Source: Azospirillum isscasi (GTDB taxonomy: Bacteria > Pseudomonadota > Alphaproteobacteria > Azospirillales > Azospirillaceae). Taken from it: a stretch of DNA of 43,048 bases. The notes beneath the pieces were generated by a model that saw nothing but the letters and a program-made list of their open reading frames with translations, ran no database searches and was not told where the DNA came from. The first letter of the stretch is position 1. Each line of letters begins with the position of its first letter. The stretch is taken from positions 1 to 43,048 of the forward strand of contig NZ_JAUJFI010000029.1 in assembly GCF_030849505.1 (NCBI RefSeq). Direction: 5' to 3'. Position numbers and translations under genes: made by a program. Below, piece by piece: positions 1 to 8,683 of the stretch.

Positions 1-863
1 ACCGCCAGCGCGCCGAGCCCGCCGCCGGCGATCATGTAGACGGTCCGCCGCGCCGCCGCCTCGATGGGCGCGGCGGGCGCGCCGAGCGCCAGGAGCCAGC
101 CCGGCGCGGCGACGGAACCGGCCTTCGCCGACAGCACCTCCTGCCCCTGCCGGGTGTTGGACAGGAAGAACTCGGCGCCGCTCCTCAGCGCCACGGCCAG
201 GGATTCGTGCACCGGCTGGCCCACCACCGGGTCGAACGCCGTGTCGGACCGGCTGCGGGCGACGACCCGGCCATCCTTGTCGAACAGCCCGATGATCCAA
301 TCGGGTCCCACGATCTGTTCCATCAGAACCCGGTTCAGGGACCAAGCCCGCACATAGGCGGTCAGGACCTGCCGCACCTCCCCCACACCCCAAATCGGCA
401 CGCTGACCGCGAAGACCGGTTCGACCCGCCCGGCGGGATCGGTGATGATGCCGCTGACCCAGACCTCCCCCGACCGGAACACCCGCTCCGCCTGGGCGGC
501 GCGGATGGCGGGGTCGATGCCGTCGGCCTCCGCCGGACGGTGGTTCAGAAGGGTGGCGCCTCCACGCTCGCGCAGTTCCAGGGCCATCCAGTCCGAACGC
601 TGGCGCAAGGCGCGTTCCGCCCGTTCATTCCAGACGGACCGGTCGCCGATCTCCAGCGAACGGGCGGTGGACATGATTTCGAGCGCGCTGCGCGTCACCA
701 GGATGCGCCCGTCCACCGTCCGCACCGCCGCGTCGGTGGCGTGTCGGATCAGCTCCTCCACCGATCGTTCCTGCTGACGGTCGACCAGTATGACCGAGGC
801 TGCCGCGAAGGCGACGAGCGGAAGAAGCGCCAGCAGAGCCACGAAGGGAAGACGAAGGCGCAT
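1..863 (-). CDS. Membrane sensor protein, N-terminal part (periplasmic Cache-like domain; truncated by window edge)
   Basis: Translating the minus strand from the ATG at 863 gives an open frame that runs off the left edge with no stop, so only about 287 N-terminal residues are visible. The start is MRLRLPFVALLALLPLVAF, a clear first membrane segment (residues 5-25). A periplasmic-looking domain of about 240 residues follows, with features typical of double-Cache sensors such as VFAVSVPIWG and a WIIGLFDKDGRVVARS strand-turn-strand. A second hydrophobic segment begins near residue 275 (VYMIAGGGLGALAV). The missing C-terminus should carry the output domain: histidine kinase, diguanylate cyclase or chemoreceptor. 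Which one cannot be decided here. It is transcribed divergently from the MFS gene at 1137. Confidence 0.75.
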   Translation of the reverse strand, partial: MRLRLPFVALLALLPLVAFAAASVILVDRQQERSVEELIRHATDAAVRTVDGRILVTRSALEIMSTARSLEIGDRSVWNERAERALRQRSDWMALELRERGGATLLNHRPAEADGIDPAIRAAQAERVFRSGEVWVSGIITDPAGRVEPVFAVSVPIWGVGEVRQVLTAYVRAWSLNRVLMEQIVGPDWIIGLFDKDGRVVARSRSDTAFDPVVGQPVHESLAVALRSGAEFFLSNTRQGQEVLSAKAGSVAAPGWLLALGAPAAPIEAAARRTVYMIAGGGLGALA

Positions 864-1136
864 GCCCGGTGTTCACAGACTGTTGAGGCGGATCACTATA
901 GTCGGCCATTCCCGCTGCTTCCCACAAAATCCGACCAGCTATCACTATTTTCATGCCATGCGATTTCCACTTCTTGTGGTTATCAAATGAAAGTTGGTTG
1001 CATCGGTAAAAACGGCACCACGTGGTGCACTTCGCAGCGGTGCGACACAGCCTTGAATTGTCCATGACCAATTATCGATGGCCGGGCTGCGGGAATTTAA
1101 TTTGCCGCGGCAACGCGCGTTCCGCACACTGGCGCA
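864..1136. promoter_or_regulatory. Divergent intergenic region with palindromes
   Basis: This 273-bp region separates the sensor gene (minus) from the MFS gene (plus) and is clearly less GC-rich than the flanking genes. It holds a perfect 14-bp palindrome GCACCACGTGGTGC at 1015-1028, a CCAC-N5-GTGG inverted repeat at 967-979 and the self-complementary ACTATAGT at 894-901, which could overlap the -10 of the minus-strand gene. No coding frame in it looks real. Both promoters must lie here; exact promoter positions cannot be fixed from the sequence. Confidence 0.5.
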
Positions 1137-2402
1137 ATGCCTGATTCCACTCCCCTTTCCGCTTCCGCTGGCCGGAGCGGCGACATCCGCTTCGGCGAGT
1201 TCGTCGCGCTCATGGCTCTTTTGATGGCGCTGACGGCGCTGTCCATCGACATCATGCTGGTCGCACTGCCGGACATCACCCATTCCTTCGGCGTGGGGCG
1301 GGAGAACGACCGGCAGCTCGTCATCACCGCCTACATGATGGGTTTCGCCATCGGGCAGCCCTTCCACGGCCCGCTGTCCGACCGGTTCGGGCGCAAGCCG
1401 GTGCTCGCCGCCGGCTTGGTGATCTTCGCCATCGGGTCGCTGGGCGCGGTCTTCGCCCCCAGCTTCGCCACGCTTCTGGCCGCCCGCGCGTTGCAGGGAT
1501 TCGGAGCGGCGGCGCCCCGCGTCGTCGCCATCGCCATCGTGCGCGACCGCTTCGTCGGGCGCGACATGGCCCGGGTGATGTCCTTCGTCATGATGATCTT
1601 CATCGTCGTGCCGATCATCGCGCCGGCGCTCGGCGAGGGCATCCTGCATCTCGGCACCTGGCCATGGGTGTTCGGCGCCCTGTTCCTGGCCGCCGTCATC
1701 GCCTTCGTCTGGTCGATGCTGCGGCTGGCGGAAACCCGCGCGGCGGAAGACCGGATGCCGCTGTCCCCTGCGGCGCTCGGCCACGCCTTCGGCAAGGTGG
1801 TGACGACGCGCGCGACGGTCGGCTACACCGCCGCCATGGGCCTGCTGTTCGGCGGGCTGCTGAGCTACGTCGGCAGCGCCCAGCAGATCTTCGTGGACGT
1901 CTATGGGCTGGGGGCGATGTTCCCGGTGGCCTTCGGCGCGATCGCCGGCGTGATGGCGCTGGCCTCGCTGGTGAACGCGCGGCTGGTCGGGCGGGTCGGC
2001 ATGCACCGGGTGTCGCATGTGGCCCTGATCGGCTACACGCTGACCGGCCTCGCCATGGCGCTGCTGGGCTTTCCGGAGCACCCGCCGCTGCTCGGCCTCG
2101 GCCTGTTCATGGCGGCGATCTTCTTCTGCTTCGGCCTGATCGCCCCCAACTTCAACGCCATGGCGATGGAGCCGCTTGGCCATGTGGCGGGCATGGGCTC
2201 GTCCTTCGTGGGCTTCTTCAGCACCGGCATGGCGGCGGTGGTCGGCTGGATCGTCGGCCAGTCCTTCGACGGCACCGTCCGTCCGCTGACCGTCGGCTTC
2301 ACCGTGCTGGGCGTGCTGGCGCTTCTGACCGTCCTGCTGACCGAGCGCGGGACCCTGATGCGCTCCACCCACGCCGCCCCGGCGGCGCAGCCGGGAGACT
2401 GA
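1137..2402 (+). CDS. MFS drug-resistance transporter, Bcr/CflA-like
   Basis: The 421-residue protein has about 12 hydrophobic segments and the major-facilitator signature GPLSDRFGRKPVL in the loop between segments 2 and 3 (near residue 80). A short polar N-terminus precedes segment 1 (FVALMALLMALTALSIDIMLVALPDI). The segment-1 motif with an Asp and the ALPDI end is typical of the Bcr/CflA (DHA1) drug:proton antiporters, which export drugs, dipeptides or sulfonamides across the inner membrane. The length matches the family. The ATG at 1137 is the first in frame after a weak ribosome site. The substrate cannot be inferred. The gene is followed on the same strand by a LysR gene, 128 bp downstream, which may or may not control it. 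Confidence 0.88.
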   Translation: MPDSTPLSASAGRSGDIRFGEFVALMALLMALTALSIDIMLVALPDITHSFGVGRENDRQLVITAYMMGFAIGQPFHGPLSDRFGRKPVLAAGLVIFAIGSLGAVFAPSFATLLAARALQGFGAAAPRVVAIAIVRDRFVGRDMARVMSFVMMIFIVVPIIAPALGEGILHLGTWPWVFGALFLAAVIAFVWSMLRLAETRAAEDRMPLSPAALGHAFGKVVTTRATVGYTAAMGLLFGGLLSYVGSAQQIFVDVYGLGAMFPVAFGAIAGVMALASLVNARLVGRVGMHRVSHVALIGYTLTGLAMALLGFPEHPPLLGLGLFMAAIFFCFGLIAPNFNAMAMEPLGHVAGMGSSFVGFFSTGMAAVVGWIVGQSFDGTVRPLTVGFTVLGVLALLTVLLTERGTLMRSTHAAPAAQPGD

Positions 2403-2530
2403 CGCGGAAGACGGGACCGGGCGGCGGGCGCCTCTTCCCTTGCCGCCGGTGTGCCCGATTCGGCATAACGTCCGCGACGCCGGATGAGAAGGCTGAGCGG
2501 ACACGGGCCGTTCGGCGCGGGGAGGAAGCC

Positions 2531-3463
2531 GTGTTCCGCAAATTCGTCTATCTGCTGGCCCTGGCCCGCGAGCAGCATTTCGGCCGGGCGGCGGAGGCCT
2601 GCCACGTCTCCCAGCCGACCCTGTCCAACGCCATCCGGCAGCTTGAGGACGAGTTGCGCGTGCCCATCGTGGAGCGCGGACAGAAATTCTCCGGCTTCAC
2701 GCCGGAAGGGCTGAAGGTGCTGGAATACGCCCGCCGCATCGTCGCGGAGCGGGACGGGCTGTATCAGGAACTGACGGCGCTGGGCCAGGGCCTGTCCGGC
2801 CATCTGCGCATCGGCGCCATCCCCACCGCCCTGCCCGCGGTTCCCCATGTGCTGGCCCGCTTCGCCGAACGTTACCCGCAGATCCGCTCCAGCGTGCGGT
2901 CGCTCAGCTCGCGCGACATCCAGCGCGAACTGGACGGGTTCGAGCTGGACGCCGCCGTCACCTATCTGGACAACGAGCCGCTGAGCAACGTCCGCACCGT
3001 GCCGATGTTCTCGGAACGCTACTTCCTTCTGGCCCAGCGCCGTCAGGTCCGGGAGGGCGCCACCAGCATCCGCTGGGTGGAGGCGGCGGACCTGCCGCTG
3101 TGCCTGCTGACCCCGGACATGCAGAACCGCCGCATCGCCGACACCGCCTTCCGCATGGCCGACCGGACGGTGGTCCCGCTGATGGAGACGAACTCCATCG
3201 TCACCATCTACACCATCGTGCGCAGCGGCCTCGCCGCCAGCGTGGTGCCCAGCCAGCTTCTGACGCTGGTCGCCCGCCATCCCGATCTGGTGGCCCTTCC
3301 CCTGACCGAGCCGGACCTGACCTACGCGGTCGGCCTCGTCTACGCCGACCGCGAGCCGCCGGCCCCGCTCGCCAAAGCGCTGGCCGCCGTCGCCGCGGAG
3401 CCGGGCCTCGCCGAGCGCGTGCGCGCCCTGACCGACGAGGCGCTGGCCCCCTGGGGTCTCTAG
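2531..3463 (+). CDS. LysR-family regulator, probable activator of the formate dehydrogenase operon
   Basis: The 310-residue protein reads MFRKFVYLLALAREQHFGRA at its start, followed by the winged-helix recognition region AEACHVSQPTLSNAIRQLED (residues 20-40), the classic LysR DNA-binding domain. A periplasmic-binding-protein-like effector domain spans about residues 90-300. I chose the GTG at 2531 because it directly precedes the conserved helix and follows GGAGGAAG; the upstream frame belongs to MFS-region shadow sequence. The gene lies 171 bp before fdsG on the same strand. In known NAD-dependent formate dehydrogenase clusters (for example Cupriavidus fds), a LysR regulator called FdsR sits in this position, so a role in formate-dependent control is likely but inferred. 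Confidence 0.88.
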   Translation: MFRKFVYLLALAREQHFGRAAEACHVSQPTLSNAIRQLEDELRVPIVERGQKFSGFTPEGLKVLEYARRIVAERDGLYQELTALGQGLSGHLRIGAIPTALPAVPHVLARFAERYPQIRSSVRSLSSRDIQRELDGFELDAAVTYLDNEPLSNVRTVPMFSERYFLLAQRRQVREGATSIRWVEAADLPLCLLTPDMQNRRIADTAFRMADRTVVPLMETNSIVTIYTIVRSGLAASVVPSQLLTLVARHPDLVALPLTEPDLTYAVGLVYADREPPAPLAKALAAVAAEPGLAERVRALTDEALAPWGL

Positions 3464-3506
3464 AGAAAGGGCTATGATCGCAACGGCATAACCGCGCGAT
3501 CCGTGT

Positions 3507-3529
3507 GGTGATAGCCAAACCCTATCACC
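3507..3529. promoter_or_regulatory. Inverted-repeat operator for a LysR-type regulator, upstream of fdsG
   Basis: The sequence GGTGATAG-N7-CTATCACC is a perfect 8-bp inverted repeat with spacer CCAAACC. It contains the T-N11-A arrangement (T3512, A3524) that defines LysR binding sites, and the core ATAG-N7-CTAT matches OxyR-type half-sites. It lies 106 bp before the fdsG start and 44 bp after the LysR stop, the expected place for the recognition site of the upstream regulator. Protein binding is inferred. Confidence 0.65.
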
Positions 3530-3634
3530 GCATCAGAAAATCAAATTTGCACGCCTCCCCCAATGTCCGCCACGCTGATGGACGAGACACGAACGAAGCG
3601 CCGCCGATGTCAGGCGGGCGCGGGGGAGGAGACC

Positions 3635-4123
3635 ATGAACGCCCGATCTCCATGGAGCGAGGAGCGCGCCACGGCGGTGATCGCCGCCAACCGGCACCTG
3701 CGCGGGGCCCTGTTGCCGATCCTGCACGCGCTGCAGGAAGAGTTCGGCTGCATCGACGAGGAGGCCATTCCGCTTCTGGCGCGTGAGATGAACCTGTCGC
3801 GCGCCGACGTGCACGGGGTGGTGTCCTTCTACCACGAATTCCGCCGCAGCCGTCCGGGCCGTCACACGATCAAGGTCTGCCGGGCCGAAGCCTGCCAGTC
3901 GATGAACGCGGACGGGCTGATCGACCACATCCGCCGCCGCCTGAAGGTGGATTTCCACGAGACCACCGCCGACGACGCCTTCTCGCTGGAGCCGGTCTTC
4001 TGCCTGGGCAACTGCGCCCTGGCCCCCGCCGTGATGGTGGACGAAACGCTGCACGGGCGGGTCAGCCCGGCCCGCTTCGACGCCATCGCCGCCTCCACCC
4101 TGGCCGCGGAGGCTGCACGATGA
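3635..4123 (+). CDS. fdsG: NAD-dependent formate dehydrogenase gamma subunit
   Basis: The 162-residue protein belongs to the NuoE / 24-kDa thioredoxin-like ferredoxin family. Its [2Fe-2S] ligands are visible as CRAEAC (C-x4-C) and CLGNC (C-x3-C). Together with FdsB it forms the diaphorase part that passes electrons from the molybdenum subunit to NAD+. An earlier ATG at 3563 is in frame, but the ATG at 3635 follows GGGGGAGGAG at good spacing and gives the usual family length, so I chose it. The stop overlaps the start of fdsB by 4 bp (ATGA), which points to translational coupling. This is the first gene of the operon fdsG-fdsB-fdsA-fdhD-fdsD. Confidence 0.93.
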   Translation: MNARSPWSEERATAVIAANRHLRGALLPILHALQEEFGCIDEEAIPLLAREMNLSRADVHGVVSFYHEFRRSRPGRHTIKVCRAEACQSMNADGLIDHIRRRLKVDFHETTADDAFSLEPVFCLGNCALAPAVMVDETLHGRVSPARFDAIAASTLAAEAAR

Positions 4124-5685
4124 GCGCCCCCCTGCACACCGTTTACGTGCCGCGCGACGCCGCCGCCCTGTCGGTGGGCGCCGACGAGACCGCCGCCGCC
4201 ATCCGCGCCGAGGCCACGAAGCGCGGCATTCCGCTCCGCATCGTCCGCAACGGCTCCCGCGGCATGCTGTGGCTGGAAACGCTGGTCGAGGTGGAAACCC
4301 CGGAAGGCCGCGTCGCCTACGGCCCGGTGATGGCCGAGGACGTGCCCGGCCTGTTCGACGCCGGCTTCCTCGACGGCGCCGACCACGCGCTGGCCCACGG
4401 CCTGACCGAGAAAATCCCTTATTTCGCCAAGCAGGAGCGGCTGACCTTCGCCCGCTGCGGCATCATCGACCCGCTGTCGGTCGAGGATTACCGGCTGCAC
4501 GGCGGCTTCCGCGGGCTGGAGCGGGCGCTCGCCATGACCCCGGCGGAGATCGTGACCGAGGTCACCGAATCCGGCTTGCGCGGGCGGGGCGGCGCCGGCT
4601 TCCCGACCGGCATCAAGTGGAACACGGTGCTGAACGCCCAGGCGGACCAGAAATACATCTGCTGCAACGCCGACGAGGGCGACAGCGGCACCTTCGCCGA
4701 CCGCATGATCATGGAAGGCGACCCCTTCTGCCTGATCGAGGGCATGACCATCGCCGCCATCGCGGTGGGGGCGACCGAGGGCTACATCTACATCCGCTCC
4801 GAATACCCGCACGCCGTCGCGACGATGCGCGAGGCGATCCGGCTGGCCTACGACGAGAAGTGGCTGGGCGACGAGATCCACGGCACCGGCCACCGCTTTC
4901 ACCTGGACGTCCGCGTCGGGGCCGGCGCCTACATCTGCGGCGAGGAGACCTCCATGCTGGAAAGCCTGGAGGGCAAGCGCGGCACCGTCCGGGCCAAGCC
5001 GCCGCTGCCGGCGCTGGAGGGGCTGTTCGGCAAGCCGACCATCGTCAACAACGTGCTGTCGCTGACCTCCGTCCCGGTCATCCTGGACAAGGGCGCCAAC
5101 CACTACCGCGACTTCGGCGTGGGCCGGTCGCGCGGCACGCTGGCCTTCCAGCTTGCCGGCAACATCCGCCACGGCGGCATCGTGGAGAAGGCGTTCGGCG
5201 TCACCCTGCACGAGCTGCTGTACGAGTTCGGCGGCGGCACCATCACGGGCCGTCCGATCCGCGCGGTGCAGGCCGGCGGTCCGCTGGGCGCCTATCTGCC
5301 GCCGTCCCTGTTCGACCTGCCGAAGGATTACGAAGCCTTCGCGGCGGTCGAGGCGATGGTCGGCCACGGCGGCATCGTCGTCTTCGACGACAGCGTGGAC
5401 ATGGCCAGACAGGCCCGCTTCGCCATGGAGTTCTGCGCCGCCGAATCCTGCGGCAAGTGCACCCCCTGCCGCATCGGCGCGGTGCGCGGCGTCGAGGTGA
5501 TGGACCGCATCATCGCCGGGGAGAAGGTGGCATCGAACATCACGCTGCTCAACGACCTGTGCGAGGTCATGACGGACGGCTCGCTCTGCGCGATGGGCGG
5601 CATGACGCCGATCCCGGTGCGCAGCGCCCTGAAGCACTTCCCCGAGGATTTCACCCGCAGCCCCACGGCTGTCGCGGCCGAGTGA
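4120..5685 (+). CDS. fdsB: NAD-dependent formate dehydrogenase beta subunit (FMN, NAD-binding)
   Basis: The 521-residue NuoF-like protein has an N-terminal thioredoxin-like domain (residues 1-130), then the FMN site GRGGAGFPTG near residue 155 and the NAD-binding region, an SLBB domain (about residues 330-400), and a C-terminal [4Fe-4S] site with ESCGKCTPCR and a distal Cys in LCAMGG. It receives electrons from FdsA and reduces NAD+ at FMN. The fused N-terminal thioredoxin-like domain is typical of FdsB and HoxF-type proteins, unlike plain NuoF. It overlaps fdsG by 4 bp and ends 18 bp before fdsA. The neighbouring molybdenum subunit rules out a complex I or hydrogenase assignment. Confidence 0.95.
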   Translation: MSAPLHTVYVPRDAAALSVGADETAAAIRAEATKRGIPLRIVRNGSRGMLWLETLVEVETPEGRVAYGPVMAEDVPGLFDAGFLDGADHALAHGLTEKIPYFAKQERLTFARCGIIDPLSVEDYRLHGGFRGLERALAMTPAEIVTEVTESGLRGRGGAGFPTGIKWNTVLNAQADQKYICCNADEGDSGTFADRMIMEGDPFCLIEGMTIAAIAVGATEGYIYIRSEYPHAVATMREAIRLAYDEKWLGDEIHGTGHRFHLDVRVGAGAYICGEETSMLESLEGKRGTVRAKPPLPALEGLFGKPTIVNNVLSLTSVPVILDKGANHYRDFGVGRSRGTLAFQLAGNIRHGGIVEKAFGVTLHELLYEFGGGTITGRPIRAVQAGGPLGAYLPPSLFDLPKDYEAFAAVEAMVGHGGIVVFDDSVDMARQARFAMEFCAAESCGKCTPCRIGAVRGVEVMDRIIAGEKVASNITLLNDLCEVMTDGSLCAMGGMTPIPVRSALKHFPEDFTRSPTAVAAE

Positions 5686-5703
5686 CCGGAAAGGACTGAA
5701 ACC

Positions 5704-8520
5704 ATGTCGATCAGTGAAATCGATTACGGCACCCTGGCCCGCGAGTCCGCCACCCTGGTGACGCTGGACATCGACGGGCGCGAGGTGACCGTGCCCGAAG
5801 GCACCTCGGTGATGCGCGCGGCGATGGAAGCCGGCATCACCATCCCAAAACTGTGCGCCACCGACATGCTGGACGCCTATGGCTCCTGCCGGCTGTGCAT
5901 GGTGGAGATCGAGGGGCGGCGCGGCACCCCGGCCTCCTGCACGACGCCGGTCGCCCCGGGCATGAAGGTGCACACCCAGAACGAGCGTCTGGGCCGCCTG
6001 CGCCGCGGCGTGATGGAGCTGTACATCTCCGACCACCCGCTGGACTGCCTGACCTGCCCGACCAACGGCGATTGCGAGCTTCAGGACATGGCCGGCGCGG
6101 TCGGCCTGCGCAATGTCCGCTACGGCTACGACGGCGAGAACCACCGCGCCGCGGTGAAGGACGAGAGCAACCCCTACTTCACCTTCGACCCGTCCAAATG
6201 CATCGTCTGCTCCCGCTGCGTGCGGGCCTGCGGCGAGGTCCAGGGCACCTTCGCCTTGACCATCGACGGGCGCGGCTTCGACAGCAAGGTCTCGCCGGGC
6301 GCCCTTGAGCAGTTCATGGACAGCGAGTGCGTGTCCTGCGGCGCCTGCGTCCAGGCGTGCCCGACCGCCACGCTGACCGAAAAGTCGCTGATCGAGCTGG
6401 GCCAGCCGGAGCACAGTGTCATCACCACCTGCGCCTATTGCGGCGTGGGCTGCTCCTTCAAGGCGGAGATGAAGGGCACCACGGTGGTCCGCATGGTCCC
6501 CCACAAGGACGGCGGCGCCAACGAGGGTCATTCCTGCGTCAAGGGCCGCTTCGCCTGGGGCTATGCCACCCACGCCGACCGCCAGATGAAGCCGATGATC
6601 CGCGAGAGCATCGACGACCCGTGGCGCACCGTGTCCTGGGACGAGGCGATCACCTACGCCGCCACCCGTCTGCGCGCGGTCCAGCAGAAGTATGGCCGCG
6701 GCTCCATCGGCGGCATCACCTCGTCCCGTTGCACGAACGAGGAGGTGTATGTCGTCCAGAAGATGATCCGCGCCGCCTTCGGCAACAACAACGTCGATAC
6801 GTGCGCCCGCGTCTGCCATTCGCCCACCGGTTACGGCCTGAAGCAGACCTTCGGCACCTCTGCCGGCACCCAGGACTTCAGGAGCGTCGACAAGTCCGAC
6901 GTGATCCTGGTCATCGGCGCCAACCCGACGGACGGTCACCCGGTCTTCGGTTCGCGCATGAAGAAGCGGCTGCGCCAGGGCGCCAGGCTGATCGTCATCG
7001 ACCCGCGCCGCATCGACCTCGTGCGCAGCCCGCACGTCTCGGCGACCCACCACCTCCAGCTCCGCCCCGGCACCAACGTCGCCGCGATGAACGCGCTGGC
7101 CCACGTCATCGTGACCGAAGAGCTGGTGGACCGCGATTTCGTGGCCGACCGGTGCGACCCGATGGAGTTCGCCCGCTGGGAAGCCTTCGTCCGCGACCCG
7201 CGCCACTCCCCGGAAAACACCGAGCAATACACCGGCGTCCCGGCGGCGGAGATGCGCGCGGCGGCCCGGCTCTACGCCACGGGCGGCAACGCGGCAATCT
7301 ATTACGGCCTGGGCGTGACGGAGCACAGCCAGGGCTCCACCGCGGTGATGGGGATGGCCAACCTCGCCATGGCGACCGGCAACATCGGACGTGACGGCGT
7401 CGGCGTGAACCCGCTGCGCGGCCAGAACAACGTTCAGGGCTCCTGCGACATGGGCTCCTTCCCGCACGAGCTGACCGGCTACCGCCACGTCTCCGACGAC
7501 GTGGTCCGCCAGCAGTTCGAGGAGGTGTGGAACGCGGCGCTCGACCCCGAGCCGGGCCTGCGCATCCCCAACATGTTCGACTCCGCGGTGGACGGCACCT
7601 TCAAGGGCATCTTCGTGCAGGGCGAGGACATCGCGCAGTCCGACCCCAACACCCAGCACGTCTTCGCCGCGCTGCGGGCCATGGAGATCGTCGTGGTGCA
7701 GGACCTGTTCCTGAACGAGACCGCGGCCTTCGCCCACGTCTTCCTGCCCGGCACCTCCTTCCTGGAGAAGGACGGCACCTTCACCAACGCCGAACGCCGC
7801 ATCAACCGCGTCCGCCCGGTGATGCCGTCCAAGACCGGCAAGCAGGAATGGGAGGTTGTCTGCGAACTGGCCACCGCCATGGGCTATCCCATGTTCTACC
7901 GGACCAGCGCGCAGATCATGGACGAGATCGCCCGCCTGACCCCGACCTTCTCCGGCGTCAGCTTCGAAAAGCTGGACCGGGTGGGCAGCGTGCAGTGGCC
8001 CTGCACCGACGAGGACTCGACCGGCACGCCGATCATGCACGCCAACGGCTTCGTCCGCGGCCAGGGCCGCTTCATGATCACCGAGTATGTGCCGACGGAG
8101 GAGCGGGCCTCCCGCTTCTACCCGCTGATCCTGACGACGGGCCGCATCCTCAGCCACTACAACGTCGGCGCCCAGACCCGCCGCACCGCGAACGTGGCGT
8201 GGCACCCGGAGGACATCCTGGAGGTCCACGCGCACGACGCCGAGGAACGCGGCATCCGCGACGGCGATCTGGTCTCCATCGCCAGCCGCATCGGCGCCAC
8301 CACGCTGCGGGCGCGCATCTCCGACCGGATGCCGCAGGGGGTGGTCTACACCACCTTCCACCACCCGGTGACGGGCGCCAACGTGGTCACCACCGAGAAT
8401 TCGGATTGGGCCACCAACTGCCCCGAATACAAGGTGACCGCAGTGCAGGTGACGCTGAGCAACCACCCGTCCGACTGGCAGATCCGCCGCGGCGCGCTGG
8501 TGGAAGTGGCGGCGGAGTAA
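5704..8520 (+). CDS. fdsA: NAD-dependent formate dehydrogenase alpha subunit (molybdenum catalytic subunit)
   Basis: The 938-residue protein oxidises formate to CO2 at a bis-pyranopterin molybdenum site. The N-terminus is a [2Fe-2S] domain (C51, C62, C65, C79), followed by a His/Cys cluster (HPLDCLTCPTNGDC), two ferredoxin-type sites (CIVCSRCVRAC and CVSCGACVQAC) and the CAYCGVGC cluster of the Mo domain. The metal-ligating residue is Cys371 in ARVCHSPTG, so this is a cysteine and not a selenocysteine enzyme. Following residues match the catalytic HSPTG histidine. The C-terminal molybdopterin-dinucleotide domain contains TTGRILSHYN. Length and cluster count match oxygen-tolerant cytoplasmic FdsA enzymes. 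A GGAAAGGA-type site precedes the ATG. Confidence 0.96.
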   Translation: MSISEIDYGTLARESATLVTLDIDGREVTVPEGTSVMRAAMEAGITIPKLCATDMLDAYGSCRLCMVEIEGRRGTPASCTTPVAPGMKVHTQNERLGRLRRGVMELYISDHPLDCLTCPTNGDCELQDMAGAVGLRNVRYGYDGENHRAAVKDESNPYFTFDPSKCIVCSRCVRACGEVQGTFALTIDGRGFDSKVSPGALEQFMDSECVSCGACVQACPTATLTEKSLIELGQPEHSVITTCAYCGVGCSFKAEMKGTTVVRMVPHKDGGANEGHSCVKGRFAWGYATHADRQMKPMIRESIDDPWRTVSWDEAITYAATRLRAVQQKYGRGSIGGITSSRCTNEEVYVVQKMIRAAFGNNNVDTCARVCHSPTGYGLKQTFGTSAGTQDFRSVDKSDVILVIGANPTDGHPVFGSRMKKRLRQGARLIVIDPRRIDLVRSPHVSATHHLQLRPGTNVAAMNALAHVIVTEELVDRDFVADRCDPMEFARWEAFVRDPRHSPENTEQYTGVPAAEMRAAARLYATGGNAAIYYGLGVTEHSQGSTAVMGMANLAMATGNIGRDGVGVNPLRGQNNVQGSCDMGSFPHELTGYRHVSDDVVRQQFEEVWNAALDPEPGLRIPNMFDSAVDGTFKGIFVQGEDIAQSDPNTQHVFAALRAMEIVVVQDLFLNETAAFAHVFLPGTSFLEKDGTFTNAERRINRVRPVMPSKTGKQEWEVVCELATAMGYPMFYRTSAQIMDEIARLTPTFSGVSFEKLDRVGSVQWPCTDEDSTGTPIMHANGFVRGQGRFMITEYVPTEERASRFYPLILTTGRILSHYNVGAQTRRTANVAWHPEDILEVHAHDAEERGIRDGDLVSIASRIGATTLRARISDRMPQGVVYTTFHHPVTGANVVTTENSDWATNCPEYKVTAVQVTLSNHPSDWQIRRGALVEVAAE

Positions 8521-8526
8521 CGGTAC

Positions 8527-8667
8527 CCCCTCTCCCGCCCCGGGAGAGGGTGGACGCGAAGCGGCCGGGTGAGGGTCGTCCGAGGATCAAAGCATGATCC
8601 TTGGCAGCACCCTCACCCTTCCCGCGCTCGGCGCGGGCCCCTTCCCTCTCCCGGGGCGGGAGAGGGG
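8527..8667. repeat. Nested palindromic intergenic element inside the fds operon
   Basis: The 24-bp segment 8527-8550 is exactly reverse-complementary to 8644-8667, and each copy is itself nearly self-complementary (CCCTCTCCC...GGGAGAGGG). Inside lie a second inverted repeat (8567-8576 with 8609-8618), a central hairpin AGGATCA-N5-TGATCCT (8583-8601) and a further hairpin CCCGCGC-TCG-GCGCGGG (8621-8637). The whole can fold into one long branched cruciform or RNA structure. It occupies nearly all of the 163-bp gap between fdsA and fdhD. Similar C/G-rich palindromes recur elsewhere in the window, so it belongs to a REP-like class. A role in mRNA processing or partial termination is inferred. Confidence 0.8.
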
Positions 8668-8683
8668 AAACAGGAGACCCACG

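Noticed and set aside
967..979. FNR-type box in the sensor/MFS intergenic region (TTGTGGTTATCAA)
   Set aside because: The half-sites are 3 bp apart instead of 4 and the first half has two mismatches, so it does not fit the motif.
3862..8466. A 1534-codon open frame antisense to the fds genes
   Set aside because: It is rich in His, Arg, Asp and Gly with no domain pattern, and mirrors the third-position GC bias of the true plus-strand genes. It is a shadow of fdsGBA.
8594..8683. N-terminal extension of FdhD from the ATG at 8594
   Set aside because: The extension is encoded by the palindromic element, and a good ribosome site precedes the ATG at 8684. The family length also favours the shorter form.
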